A stretch of DNA of 59,847 bases. Source: Thermococcus sp. GTDB taxonomy: Archaea > Methanobacteriota_B > Thermococci > Thermococcales > Thermococcaceae. A program made the position numbers and the translations under genes. A model generated the notes under the pieces. It saw nothing but the letters and a program-made list of their open reading frames with translations. It was not told the origin of the DNA and made no database searches. Shown here piece after piece: positions 10,743-20,669 of this stretch. Positions within the stretch are counted from its first letter, which is position 1. The number at the start of each line of letters is the position of its first letter. The DNA lies in NCBI RefSeq assembly GCF_026988555.1, contig NZ_JALSLB010000030.1, forward strand, positions 1 to 59,847. The letters are read 5' to 3'.

Positions 10743-10763
10743 TAAGGGTTTAGAAAGTGCTAA

Positions 10764-10776
10764 AGGTTTTATACTC
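10764..10776 (+). promoter_or_regulatory. BRE/TATA promoter of the nfn operon
   Basis: AGGTTTTATACTC is a clear archaeal TATA box. The distance (about 26 bases from its centre to 10796) puts transcription start right at the ribosome binding site AGGTGG, so the leader is very short. Confidence 0.65.
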
Positions 10777-10805
10777 CCTTGACAAAACTTGGTTAGGTGG
10801 TACAT

Positions 10806-11642
10806 GTGTTTATGATTCTGAAAAAGGAAAAGCTCGCTCCGGGGATAAACCTCTTTGAGATAAAGGCACCTAGGATAGCCGTGCATGCGAGACCGGGCCA
10901 ATTTGTCGTGATAAGGCTCCACGAGTGTGGTGAAAGAATCCCGCTAACTATAGCGGACAAGGATGAAAAATCAGGCACGATAACCTTGGTCGTTCAAGAG
11001 GTTGGCAAGACGACCCATGAGCTCGGCACCTATGGAGAGGGTGACGCGATCCTCGATGTTCTCGGCCCCCTGGGTGAGCCTGCTCACATTGACCTCTTTG
11101 GCACCGTTGTGATGGTCGGTGGAGGCGTCGGTGTGGCGGAGATATACCCCGTTGCGCGGGCCATGAAAGATGCGGGCAACGAGGTTATCTCCATCATCGG
11201 TTTTCGGACGGTGGAGCTCGTTTTCTGGGAGGAAAGGCTGGCGGAGGTTAGTGATGAAGTCATCGTGACGACCAACGACGGGAGTTATGGGATGAGGGGC
11301 TTCACCACCAACGCACTCCAAAGGCTCCTTGACACCGGAAGAAGGATTGACTTGGTACATGCGGTTGGGCCTGCCGTAATGATGAAGGCCATAGCGGAGC
11401 TAACGAGCCCCTACAGGATAAGAACGGTGGCAAGCCTGAACCCCATAATGGTGGACGGAAGTGGTATGTGTGGTGCCTGCAGGGTCACGGTAGGGAAAAA
11501 GATGCTCTTCGCATGTGTTGATGGACCGGAATTTGATGCACATCTAGTTGACTGGGACGAGCTGCTGAGCAGGCTCACATACTACAAGGATGTTGAAAGG
11601 ATCAGTTTTGAGAGATGGAAGCGCGAGAGGGGGATGGTTTGA
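10806..11642 (+). CDS. sudB: NADH-dependent reduced ferredoxin:NADP oxidoreductase / sulfide dehydrogenase, small subunit
   Basis: 278 residues: FAD-binding beta barrel with ARPGQFVVIRLHECGERIP, nucleotide domain with VGGGVGVAEIYP, and a C-terminal [2Fe-2S] site SGMCGACRV...FACVDGPEFD. With the next gene it forms the flavin-bifurcating Nfn enzyme (first described in Pyrococcus as sulfide dehydrogenase), linking NADH, NADPH and ferredoxin. GTG at 10806 is chosen because AGGTGG lies five bases ahead; ATG at 10812 is possible. The stop directly abuts the ATG of the large subunit. Confidence 0.93.
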   Translation: MFMILKKEKLAPGINLFEIKAPRIAVHARPGQFVVIRLHECGERIPLTIADKDEKSGTITLVVQEVGKTTHELGTYGEGDAILDVLGPLGEPAHIDLFGTVVMVGGGVGVAEIYPVARAMKDAGNEVISIIGFRTVELVFWEERLAEVSDEVIVTTNDGSYGMRGFTTNALQRLLDTGRRIDLVHAVGPAVMMKAIAELTSPYRIRTVASLNPIMVDGSGMCGACRVTVGKKMLFACVDGPEFDAHLVDWDELLSRLTYYKDVERISFERWKRERGMV

Positions 11643-13067
<1,425 letters not shown>

Positions 13068-13082
13068 CCTCTTCATTTACAC

Positions 13083-13385
13083 CTAAACGATGTACACCTT
13101 CAGGGTGTCTCCGGCTTTCGCATCGAGCTCTCCGTCCAATATCACGTCCACGATGTCACCCTCAACAGCGAAGTCCACCTCCCGGCCCTTCATCATGAGC
13201 CGTCTTATTGGCATCCTCCCTTTCTTTGAAACCCGGTACCCTGGGTACACAAGTCCATCAAGAACCCTGACCCTGAGATGGTTTTTTCCGCCTTCACACT
13301 GTTCCAGAACCTCGATTTGTCCTGTGGGCCTGCCCGGTTCCAGACCTCCCCTTTTCCCTCCGAAGATTCGTCTCAGCAAGCCCAT
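13083..13385 (-). CDS. Small beta-barrel protein, probably tRNA-binding Pbp11 type
   Basis: 100 residues. A basic N-terminus (MGLLRRIFGGKRGG) is followed by a domain whose sequence (a YPGYRVSKKG-like turn, then VEGDIVDVILDGELDAKAGDTLKVYIV) resembles domain 2 of EF-Tu-like barrels. Thermococcales have a small tRNA-binding protein of this layout called Pbp11; the match is from memory of the family and is tentative. ATG at 13385 is preferred over a start 35 codons earlier, because the extra residues would overlap the divergent gene and look non-coding. Confidence 0.6.
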   Translation of the reverse strand: MGLLRRIFGGKRGGLEPGRPTGQIEVLEQCEGGKNHLRVRVLDGLVYPGYRVSKKGRMPIRRLMMKGREVDFAVEGDIVDVILDGELDAKAGDTLKVYIV

Positions 13386-13488
13386 GGTTATCCTCCGGAT
13401 TTTATTGTGGGGTACTTGGTTATAGTCTTTATCCCGGTCTGCGATATAATTATAACCTTTCCTGAGAACCCTGGTGGGGTGATAAAAC

Positions 13489-14070
13489 ATGGGTGTCTAC
13501 ATATTCACACCGGAGGACCTTCTACGGTACGGAACCGTTACGGAGGCGGAGCTTGACGTACTGAGGAACGCCGTCCTGGATGGGAAGGATATTCTCGTCG
13601 TTGGTTCCAGCCGCTCTGGGAAGACGAAGCTGGTTGAGGCATTGGTGCACTTCATACTCGACGACAGGAAAGTGACCGTAGTTACGGCTTACGGGGAGTT
13701 TAAGCCCTTCAGACCCAATATAGTAGTCATCGACACCCAGTTCGACAACCGACCCCTAGAAAAGCGCACCTCTGAGGTGATCTCCAGGATACGGGAGATA
13801 GACCCTGACTATATCGTCATCGACACCATCCACACGGTTGATGTTTCAAGAATCTTCCGTGAGCTCATAGACGACTACGCGTTCATAGTGACCTCCCTTG
13901 CCCTCACGAACGACATAAAGGACGAGGTCAGACACTGGCTCAGGATAAGCGGGGAGACCTTCAACAAGTTCGACATCGTCGTGGAGCTCAGGAGGGACTG
14001 GAGGACGGGAATGAAGAAGATAAACCGCATTTATGAGGTAAAGGACGGAGAGCTGAGGGCCGTCATTTAG
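13489..14070 (+). CDS. Minimal secretion-type (VirB11/CpaF-like) P-loop ATPase
   Basis: 193 residues with Walker A GSSRSGKT (39-46) and a Walker-B-like strand DPDYIVIDTIH. The order of elements resembles the ATPase core of type II/IV secretion ATPases, but the N-terminal domain and much of the C-terminal part are missing, so it is about a third of the usual length. No pilin or secretion partner is near. Shine-Dalgarno GGTGGGGTGAT precedes the ATG. The last eight bases overlap the end of the convergent membrane-protein gene. Confidence 0.75.
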   Translation: MGVYIFTPEDLLRYGTVTEAELDVLRNAVLDGKDILVVGSSRSGKTKLVEALVHFILDDRKVTVVTAYGEFKPFRPNIVVIDTQFDNRPLEKRTSEVISRIREIDPDYIVIDTIHTVDVSRIFRELIDDYAFIVTSLALTNDIKDEVRHWLRISGETFNKFDIVVELRRDWRTGMKKINRIYEVKDGELRAVI

Positions 14071-14845
14071 ACCCTCTCACCTTTTCCTTCAGCTTTCTCC
14101 ATCCACCCATTATCGCGTCTCTGACCTTTCTCTGTTCTTCCCTCGTGAGGTAGCCCTTCCGCCACGCGACGTACATGAGGCCGTTGAACGCGAGCGTGGC
14201 TACCATCGCCAGGAGCAGGGAGTTGACGGCGACGCCTGCTATCGTTTTCTGCGTCCTCCTGAACATTCCGAGGGCAACGTAGTCGTTGGGCGTCATGTGC
14301 CTCATAGGTAGAACCGCCCTCTCCGTCCCGTTCTGTGGGAGCAGTGAGAGCATGTGGTTCCAGGTTACGGTATAAACGTTGATGTGCGTTCCGTTGACGG
14401 TGCAGTTTGGTATTACCCTGTTCTCCTCTTCCCAGAGGCAGCTTCCATTACTGAGGAACCTCCCGTGGACGTTGGTGTGGTCATAGGTCTGGAAATAGAA
14501 GGTGCCGTTGTCCGGGCTCACCTTAACGACCTCTATGTCCTGAGTCGCCCCACCGTAGACGAGACCCCGGAAGAGGCGGTAGAGTTCGTCTATCAGGGAG
14601 TTGCTGAAGTACTCGTCCTCCCAGACGATGTAGTAGTAGAGGTTCCCGCCATAGTCTACCATGTAGAGGATTCCAATGGGCCTGTCATCCGGAGCTGTGT
14701 GGACTATGGGTGTATACTGGTAGACCTTCTCGCTCTCTCCGGGCATGTATCCCTCAAGGGAGTACCCGCTTGAGGTGAGACCGACGAGCCAGAATATGAA
14801 AAAGTTGAGAAGGAGCCATACGGCGAGCCACTTCTTTGGTACCAT
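14063..14845 (-). CDS. Membrane protein with large extracytoplasmic domain
   Basis: 260 residues. One N-terminal membrane segment (about 6-25), then roughly 170 residues rich in Tyr, Asn and Asn-x-Ser/Thr sequons (NGT, NGS, NCT), and a second membrane segment near 200-220, then a basic cytoplasmic tail. The layout suggests an exported, possibly N-glycosylated domain held by two helices. Family not recognised. ATG at 14845 follows GTGGAG. It is followed 26 bases upstream by the aminotransferase gene on the same strand, so they may share a transcript. Confidence 0.72.
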   Translation of the reverse strand: MVPKKWLAVWLLLNFFIFWLVGLTSSGYSLEGYMPGESEKVYQYTPIVHTAPDDRPIGILYMVDYGGNLYYYIVWEDEYFSNSLIDELYRLFRGLVYGGATQDIEVVKVSPDNGTFYFQTYDHTNVHGRFLSNGSCLWEEENRVIPNCTVNGTHINVYTVTWNHMLSLLPQNGTERAVLPMRHMTPNDYVALGMFRRTQKTIAGVAVNSLLLAMVATLAFNGLMYVAWRKGYLTREEQRKVRDAIMGGWRKLKEKVRGSK

Positions 14846-14871
14846 AACTCCACGGGATAAAGGGGAAGAAT

Positions 14872-16026
14872 TCAAGCCTTAAGTTTTTCTATGACCTCGC
14901 GGAGGTTGGCGAGCATGTCCTCGATGTCCTCGAAGGTCATGTAACCCATGTTGCCTATGCGGAAGGTCTTCTCTGCCACGCTTCCGTAGCCCTTGGCCAG
15001 CTCGAAGCCGCGCTCGCGCATTGCGTTGTAGACGTCGACGCCCTTCATTCCCTCAGGGACGACGACTGCTGTGATGGTCGGGCTCTCGTAGCCCTCCTCA
15101 GCCAGAATTCCAAGGCCCATCTCCTTGACGCCTTCGCGGATGGTCTCGCTCCTCTTCCTGTACATGTCGAGCCATTCCTTCTTTCCGCCAATCTTCTCGA
15201 TTATTCTAAGAACAACGTTGAGGCCGAATATCTGCGGGAGCGGTGGGGTTGAGGGCGTTCCCTTCTTCTTTTCGTTGAACCTTTTGTAGAGCGGCAGGTC
15301 AAAGTACCAGCCGCGCTCCGGCATCTTTTCGGCTATCTCAAAGACACGCTCGCTGACCGCCGCAACTGCCAGCCCAGGCGGGACGCCGAAGGCTTTCTGA
15401 CTGCTCGCGAAGACTATGTCAATCCCCCACTTGTCAAATTTGATGTCGGCACCACCCATGGCCGAGACAGCATCGACGAAGAGGAGCTTGTCGTGTTCGT
15501 GGACGACCTTCGCCAGCTCCGGGAGCGGGTTGAGAACGCCGGTCGAGGTCTCGTTGTAGGTTATCGTAACCGCAGCGACGTCGGGGTTCTTTCTCAGGGC
15601 CTCGTCGAGTTCCTCCGGCTTGATTGCGTATCCAGGCTCCTTACTCAAGATGACGGCTTCTCTGCCGTTGGCCTCGACAACCTCGGCGAAGCGCTTTCCA
15701 AATGCTCCAATGACGGTGACCAGAACCTTTTCTCCCCTCGGCGCGGTGTTTCTAACCGCAGCCTCCATGAAGCCGGTTCCGGAGCTCGGGAAGAGGATTA
15801 TTTCCCCGTTGTCAGCCTCAAGAAAAGCCTTGAGCCTGTTAAGGGTGTCAACGTGAACTTCCTTCGCTTCGGCCGAGCGGTGGCTGAACATCTGCACCGA
15901 CATTATAGCTAGAACCTCCGGGAAACAGGCGACCGGACCGGCAGTGAAGAGCCTGTACTTCGGCTTGACGAGCTCGTAAACCTCCCTGTATGCCTCTTCA
16001 TGCGTCATGTTGAACTTTAATTCCAT
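14872..16026 (-). CDS. Class V aminotransferase (alanine-glyoxylate / serine-pyruvate type)
   Basis: 384 residues, a full-length PLP enzyme of the AGXT-like family. Visible: FTAGPVACFPEVL at the N-terminus, SSGTGFMEAA phosphate-binding turn, the PLP-pyridine Asp185 in FVDAVSAMGG, and Lys211 in SSQKAFGVPPG as the Schiff-base lysine. It transfers amino groups from Ala or Ser to glyoxylate or pyruvate, but exact substrates cannot be read from the sequence. GAGGTGG stands ahead of the ATG at 16026. Confidence 0.88.
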   Translation of the reverse strand: MELKFNMTHEEAYREVYELVKPKYRLFTAGPVACFPEVLAIMSVQMFSHRSAEAKEVHVDTLNRLKAFLEADNGEIILFPSSGTGFMEAAVRNTAPRGEKVLVTVIGAFGKRFAEVVEANGREAVILSKEPGYAIKPEELDEALRKNPDVAAVTITYNETSTGVLNPLPELAKVVHEHDKLLFVDAVSAMGGADIKFDKWGIDIVFASSQKAFGVPPGLAVAAVSERVFEIAEKMPERGWYFDLPLYKRFNEKKKGTPSTPPLPQIFGLNVVLRIIEKIGGKKEWLDMYRKRSETIREGVKEMGLGILAEEGYESPTITAVVVPEGMKGVDVYNAMRERGFELAKGYGSVAEKTFRIGNMGYMTFEDIEDMLANLREVIEKLKA

Positions 16027-16146
16027 CGCAACCACCTCGACGGGAGTTCAGGGAAAATCTATAAAAGGCTTCTCCTGGGGCCATCCGACGTTTTCTGAAA
16101 CTTTTTTCTAGTTTTTATGGATTTCACGAAAAGCTTTCAACACCAC

Positions 16147-16160
16147 CAAGACTTTTAAAG
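16147..16160 (+). promoter_or_regulatory. Promoter of the MFS gene
   Basis: ACCAAGACTTTTAAAGC-type BRE/TATA element about 30 bases ahead of the ATG at 16190; GGTGGT ribosome binding site follows. The space 16027-16146 also contains the promoter of the divergent aminotransferase. Confidence 0.55.
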
Positions 16161-16189
16161 CATGGGGTTAACGTTAAGAGGGTGGTCTG

Positions 16190-17353
16190 ATGGAATTCAA
16201 ACGCCTCGCTGGAATCCTGCTCCTGATCCTCTCTGCCTTCACCGGAACGATGGCCTTCCGCCTCGCCACACCCGCGGTGGCATTCTACACGCGTGACATC
16301 CTGAAGGCGTCGATGTTCTCGGTCTCGATAGTTTCCACCTCATTCGTCCTTGCCAGGGCGTTCTCATCTGTCTCCGGGGGCTTGATGCTTGAGCGAGGAA
16401 AGCGGCTTCTCTACCTGGGGGCGCTGGCCATGATGTTCAACGCCCTCGCCGTTCAGCTTTATCCCCTAACATCAAACTGGCTTCAGGTTGCCGGAATAAA
16501 ACTCCTCAACGGCTTTCTGAACGGTCTTAGCTGGCCGATGGCACAGTTTGTCATAGCGGTTACGACGCCGAAGGGAATCAGAGCCAGGGTCACTGCGGTT
16601 TACTTCTTCTTTGGAAGCGTTGCAGCCCTGCTGGGCAACTACGTCTACGCATACACGGTGAACCTTGGCCTATCCGGTCAGATGTGGATCTCCTCAGCGT
16701 TCTTCATGCTCACAGGTTTGATAATGCTGGCCGCCTACTACCTGCTTCGTGCCTGGGTAACACCGAGGAGGAAAAAGGACTCGGACACTGAGAAACTGGT
16801 CCTTGATCCCAAGGGCGTTCTGCTCATAGCTGCCCTCATGGCGGTCATCGTTGCATTCACCTCCGGAGAGATAACCTACGTCTACGTATCCGAGGCTCTG
16901 GGGATTGGTAGGGCCGCCACCGCAAGGCTCATAGGTTGGGCGGGATTTTTGGCCTCTCTGATGAGCTACGGTGTCTCTTGGCTGGCTGACGTTGGCAGTG
17001 AGAGACGGACAGTTATGCTCACGTCAATTCTTGCGGCGATTTCTCCCCTTCTGGCCGCGGTTAAAAGTGCTCCCACGGTTTTTCTTGGCATATTCCTTGC
17101 CCTCTTCGCCTTCCAGAGCTTCCGCCCGATTTCTAGGAAGATCCTGGCCGGCTACCACCGCTCTTCCCTTGCCATAGGGGGGGTAAACGGGGTTCAGAAC
17201 ATTTCAACCTTCTTTGGAGGTATTCTCTTTGGCCTCTCTTATTCCCTTGGGGAGGTTCATTGGCTGTTTACCGTCAATTTGGCTTTTCTGACCTTCATGC
17301 CGGTCTCCATCATCCTCCTGTGGAAGGGTATTGGACTTAGAATGCGTGGTTAG
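16190..17353 (+). CDS. Major facilitator superfamily transporter
   Basis: 387 residues with about twelve hydrophobic helices in two halves, separated by a charged loop near residues 188-205 ([13 protein letters not shown]). The first loop between helices 2 and 3 ([16 protein letters not shown]) matches the MFS signature position G-x-x-x-D/E-R-x-G-R/K. Substrate unknown; no neighbouring metabolic genes give a hint. Stands alone with its own promoter. Confidence 0.85.
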   Translation: MEFKRLAGILLLILSAFTGTMAFRLATPAVAFYTRDILKASMFSVSIVSTSFVLARAFSSVSGGLMLERGKRLLYLGALAMMFNALAVQLYPLTSNWLQVAGIKLLNGFLNGLSWPMAQFVIAVTTPKGIRARVTAVYFFFGSVAALLGNYVYAYTVNLGLSGQMWISSAFFMLTGLIMLAAYYLLRAWVTPRRKKDSDTEKLVLDPKGVLLIAALMAVIVAFTSGEITYVYVSEALGIGRAATARLIGWAGFLASLMSYGVSWLADVGSERRTVMLTSILAAISPLLAAVKSAPTVFLGIFLALFAFQSFRPISRKILAGYHRSSLAIGGVNGVQNISTFFGGILFGLSYSLGEVHWLFTVNLAFLTFMPVSIILLWKGIGLRMRG

Positions 17354-17396
17354 CGGTCCATCTGAATCATCGAGTTTCGGACGCCACTTTCCAAAA

Positions 17397-17406
17397 CTTT
17401 TATAAG
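17397..17406 (+). promoter_or_regulatory. TATA box of rpl10e
   Basis: CTTTTATAAG preceded by purines is a strong archaeal TATA box; the transcript would start near 17430 and carry a short leader with GGAGGTGAG before the ATG at 17461. Confidence 0.7.
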
Positions 17407-17460
17407 TCGCTCCACTCGCCTAAGTTTAGGTTTAGCTTATGCTCATTTGGAGGTGAGAGG

Positions 17461-18009
17461 ATGGGACTTAGACCAGCCAAGATCGATAGGGACGTTGATA
17501 AACCCGCTTACACGAGAAGGAAATATATAAGGGGTGCCCCTGGCCCGAAGATAACCATATTCGACATGGGGAACCTTTCAGCCGAGTTTGAGTATGAGGT
17601 CAGCCTTCATGCCGAGCAGGCAATGCAGATAAGGCAGAACGCGCTTGAGGCTGTTCGTGTACAGGTTAACAGGTACCTCCAGAAGAACGTTGGAAGGAGC
17701 AACTACCACTACAAGATAAGGGTTTACCCCTTCCAGGTTCTCCGTGAGAATCCAATGGCCACTGGGAGAAAGGCTGATCGTTACGGAAACGGTATGAGGA
17801 GGCCCTTTGGAAAGCCGATAGGTCTCGCCGCCCGCGTCAAGAAGGACCAGAAGATACTCACGGTGTGGGTCAACGAACCGCACCTCAAGTTTGCCATCGA
17901 CGCGATGCGCAGGGCGGGCATGAAGTTCTCGTACTCCAGCTACTACCGCATCTACGATAAGGACGGCAACGACGTAACCAGTAAGATTCTCTCCACGATG
18001 AAGCGCTGA
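17461..18009 (+). CDS. rpl10e: Large ribosomal subunit protein L10e (uL16)
   Basis: 182 residues, normal length. Archaeal/eukaryal counterpart of bacterial L16; sits between the central protuberance and the tRNA-binding sites of the 50S subunit. Characteristic start [20 protein letters not shown] and the conserved segment [15 protein letters not shown]. Monocistronic with its own strong promoter, away from the main ribosomal cluster, as in relatives. GGAGGTGAG lies before the start. Confidence 0.97.
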   Translation: MGLRPAKIDRDVDKPAYTRRKYIRGAPGPKITIFDMGNLSAEFEYEVSLHAEQAMQIRQNALEAVRVQVNRYLQKNVGRSNYHYKIRVYPFQVLRENPMATGRKADRYGNGMRRPFGKPIGLAARVKKDQKILTVWVNEPHLKFAIDAMRRAGMKFSYSSYYRIYDKDGNDVTSKILSTMKR

Positions 18010-18300
18010 AATGCAACGCTGAGTCACACGCTGTTATGCGGCGGTGGGAGTTCCGTTACCTCTCCTCTTTTCAGCGCTGGATCCTGGACGTACGTTTGTG
18101 TTCCTGGTTCGTTGCTGGCTGTGGTGGCATTTCTACCTCAGTAGGGGGTTTCTTTCTGCTTCACGGTGGGGGAGTAACTTATCCCAGCTAGTTACCCCCG
18201 TCTACGGTAGTTCAACACTCTCGACGTAATTACGGTCAGCGGTTGATCCAGCATTCATAATAATTATTAAAGATGTCGCCCAACATTGGTCGGTGGGAAG
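18010..18300 (+). other. Non-coding interval with stem-loops after rpl10e
   Basis: No convincing gene. Two inverted repeats are visible. AGCGCTGAAA at 18002-18011 (over the L10e stop) is complementary to 18069-18078. A strong hairpin lies at 18169-18199: GTAACT pairs with AGTTAC and GGGG with CCCC around a bulged A and a 10-base loop. The AT-rich TAATAATTATTAA at about 18258-18270 is the likely TATA region for the RNA ligase. The open frame 18044-18229 has no ribosome binding site. Confidence 0.55.
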
Positions 18301-19443
18301 ATGGTTGGCTCTCGCTTCAGGTCACTGCTCCTCAAGCTCGGCGTTCCTGAGGACAGGCTGGCCGTTCTTGATGGTAAGGGTGGGATTGTGGAGGGCGAAT
18401 TCGAAGGTATCAGATACGTTCGCTTTCGAGATTCCGCCAAGGGTTTTCGGCGCGGAACGGTTGTCTTTGAGAACGGCGATGTCGTCCTTGGATTCCCTCA
18501 CATTAAACGCATAGTCCAGCTTGAGAACGTAATAAGGAGAGTCTTTAAGAACAGGGCATTCTACGTTGAGGAGAAGGTGGACGGCTACAACGTCCGCGTC
18601 GTGAGTGTGAGGGACAGGGTTCTTGCCCTCACAAGGGGCGGCTTTATCTGTCCCTTCACGACGGAGAGGATACTGGACTTCATAAACGAGGAGTTCTTCA
18701 GGGACTACCCCAACCTCGTCCTGGCGGGGGAGATGGCCGGGCCTGAAAGCCCGTACATCGTTGAAGGGCCGCCCTACGTGAAAGAAGACATAGGGTTCTT
18801 CCTCTTTGACATCCAGGAGAAGGGAACGGGAAGGAGCCTCCCTGTGGAGGAGAGGCTTAAGCTTGCCGAGGAGTACGGCATTCGTCACGTTGAAACTTTT
18901 GGCCTCTACGACCGCTCGAAGATTGGGGGGCTGCATGAGTTAATCGAAAGGCTGGGCAGGGAGAGGAGAGAGGGCATCGTCATGAAAACGCCAGACATGA
19001 GGAGAATCGCGAAATACGTAACGCCCTACGCCAACATCAACGACGTCAGGATAGGCTCGCACGTATTCTTCGACCTGCCCCACGGCTACTTCATGGGGCG
19101 GATTAAGCGCCTCGCGTTCTATCTGGCCGAAAAGCACATCAAGGGCAAGGAGTTCGACGAGTACGCGAAGGCCCTCGGAAAGGCCCTCCTCCGGCCGTTC
19201 GTTGAGAGCATCCACGAGGTTGCTAACGGCGGCGAGGTCGAGGAGGTATTCACGGTCAGGGTGAAGAGCATAAGCACTGCCCACAGGATGATGACCCACT
19301 TCGAGAGGCTCGGCGTGAAGATCCACATCGAGGACATCGAGGATTTGAGAAACGGCTACTGGAGGATAACCTTCAAGAGGGTCTATCCGGACGCCACACG
19401 CGAGATGAGAGAGCTTTGGAACGGCAGGGCGTTCGTGGATTGA
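18301..19443 (+). CDS. ATP-dependent RNA ligase, Rnl3 family
   Basis: 380 residues, the usual length of the archaeal Rnl3 family (P. abyssi Pab1020), which adenylates and joins or circularises RNA. Motif I is EKVDGYNVRV with Lys92 as the AMP acceptor; motif III GEMAGPESPY and IV EGIVMKTPD also stand out, followed by a C-terminal helical dimerisation domain. GGTGGG precedes the ATG at 18301; a longer start five codons upstream would put this site inside the gene. Confidence 0.93.
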   Translation: MVGSRFRSLLLKLGVPEDRLAVLDGKGGIVEGEFEGIRYVRFRDSAKGFRRGTVVFENGDVVLGFPHIKRIVQLENVIRRVFKNRAFYVEEKVDGYNVRVVSVRDRVLALTRGGFICPFTTERILDFINEEFFRDYPNLVLAGEMAGPESPYIVEGPPYVKEDIGFFLFDIQEKGTGRSLPVEERLKLAEEYGIRHVETFGLYDRSKIGGLHELIERLGRERREGIVMKTPDMRRIAKYVTPYANINDVRIGSHVFFDLPHGYFMGRIKRLAFYLAEKHIKGKEFDEYAKALGKALLRPFVESIHEVANGGEVEEVFTVRVKSISTAHRMMTHFERLGVKIHIEDIEDLRNGYWRITFKRVYPDATREMRELWNGRAFVD

Positions 19444-19505
19444 AGCGGTAGGTTTCATGAAAATTATCCTGCTAATTTGGGTGGATAAGTAAAATAGAGA
19501 AGCTC

Positions 19506-19548
19506 TAACTTGCACACCCACAAGTTACTCGCACCCCTGCAAGTTAAA
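19506..19548. repeat. 43-bp direct repeat, left copy flanking the ATPase gene
   Basis: Matches the right copy (20627-20669) at 41 of 43 positions (differences at repeat positions 11 and 25). Each copy holds two back-to-back palindromes: ACTTG-N8-CAAGT and ACTTGCA-N4-TGCAAGT. The left copy contains the stop codon of the ATPase gene (19544-19546). Confidence 0.9.
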
Positions 19549-20626
19549 GCTCCCTGAAGACCTTCGCCAACACGGGGTCGGGGATGTGGTAGCTTCCCTT
19601 CTTCTTTTCCACGTAGCCTGCTTTGACGAGGTTCTCAAGCAAAGCTGAAAAGTTCGAGTCGTTTACGGGGCCGAGCTTTAAGGAAAGGTAGTCTCTAATG
19701 TCCTTCCAGCGGGAATAGTTCAACGCTATCGCCTTCAGTATGAAGCGGTAGCGGGGACTGTAGTTGAAGAGCTTCGACAGCTCGTTTCCGGCTATGGCTT
19801 TAGCCTCCCTGAGAACTTCCTCAATAGCTTTATGATGTCTGAGTTTCCTCGTAACGCGGATGTACCCGTAGAGGGAGAGCCAGCCGGGGATACCGTCGAG
19901 CTCTTCAACGGCCCCTTCGATTTCCCGTTCCATAACTTTAAACTCTGTCTCTTCGAAGCCCGTTCTCAGGAATTCTCTGCTCAGCTTCGGATTAAAACGC
20001 TCAAGGGATATGTCGTGGTGGTATCTGCCGAAGAGCGGCGCTTCAGGATCGTTAAACTTCAAGAAGTCGAAGAGAAGACCCACCTCTGAGCCGGTGAGAA
20101 TGAATGTCAGGTTTTTGAGGTTGTCAATGGCGTAAGCCAAAATCCCGTCGTACCTCGTGGCCCCCCCAAAGCGCAGGTACTGAGCCTCGTCGAAGGCAAT
20201 AATTACTCTTCCGGCTTTTCCGCCGTATTCATTGAGCGCCTCCAAGAGCTCCGTTATCGAGAAGTCCTTTGAGGTTATCTCCAGTCTGAGCCCGGAAACG
20301 CTTACCCCCCTGACCCTCTCAAGGAAGAGCTTTGCCTCCTCGACCAGCTTTTTCCTTCCGCTCATTCCTGAGAGGAGCATTTTCCCGATTACGTACCTGT
20401 TGACGGATGAGAACTCGGAGTAGGTTTTTCTCACGTCGACTTTTATTGAAGGGTAGGTGAGCTCGTTGAGTGCAACGTTGAGGAGTGAGCTCTTTCCGAG
20501 CCTCCTGAGGCCGAGAAGGAGGATTAGCCTTTCTCCTCTCCCCACTGCCTCCTTAAGCTCCCTGAGTTCCCTTTCCCTATCAAAGAGTTCTTCCCTCTTC
20601 GTCTTTGGGTACGGTGAAAACAGCAT
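19544..20626 (-). CDS. Archaeal AAA ATPase (PF01637-like) between direct repeats
   Basis: 360 residues. Walker A GLRRLGKS (39-46), Walker B VIIAFDEAQ (Asp146, Glu147), and FILTGSEVG as sensor; the C-terminal 80 residues look like a winged helix (WKDIRDYLSLKLGPVNDSNFSALLENLVKAGYVEKK). This is the large STAND-like archaeal ATPase family, common and variable in Thermococcales; function unknown. The start codon abuts one 43-bp repeat and the stop lies in the other, so the gene exactly fills the unit. The palindromes overlap the expected transcription start, so self-repression is plausible. ATG at 20626 is used. Confidence 0.88.
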   Translation of the reverse strand: MLFSPYPKTKREELFDRERELRELKEAVGRGERLILLLGLRRLGKSSLLNVALNELTYPSIKVDVRKTYSEFSSVNRYVIGKMLLSGMSGRKKLVEEAKLFLERVRGVSVSGLRLEITSKDFSITELLEALNEYGGKAGRVIIAFDEAQYLRFGGATRYDGILAYAIDNLKNLTFILTGSEVGLLFDFLKFNDPEAPLFGRYHHDISLERFNPKLSREFLRTGFEETEFKVMEREIEGAVEELDGIPGWLSLYGYIRVTRKLRHHKAIEEVLREAKAIAGNELSKLFNYSPRYRFILKAIALNYSRWKDIRDYLSLKLGPVNDSNFSALLENLVKAGYVEKKKGSYHIPDPVLAKVFREL

Positions 20627-20669
20627 TAACTTGCACCCCCACAAGTTACTTGCACCCCTGCAAGTTAAA
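20627..20669. repeat. 43-bp direct repeat, right copy, overlapping the ATPase promoter
   Basis: Second copy of the double-palindrome repeat, ending where the ATPase reading frame begins. On the minus strand CCTTTTAACTTGC at its outer edge can serve as TATA box, placing transcription start inside the repeat. Confidence 0.88.

Noticed and set aside
13083-13490. 135-codon version of the small beta-barrel gene
   Set aside because: The extra 35 codons look non-coding and would cover the start of the divergent ATPase gene; ATG at 13385 is better.
18044-18229. Short open frame after rpl10e
   Set aside because: No ribosome binding site, unlikely composition, and overlaps a strong hairpin.
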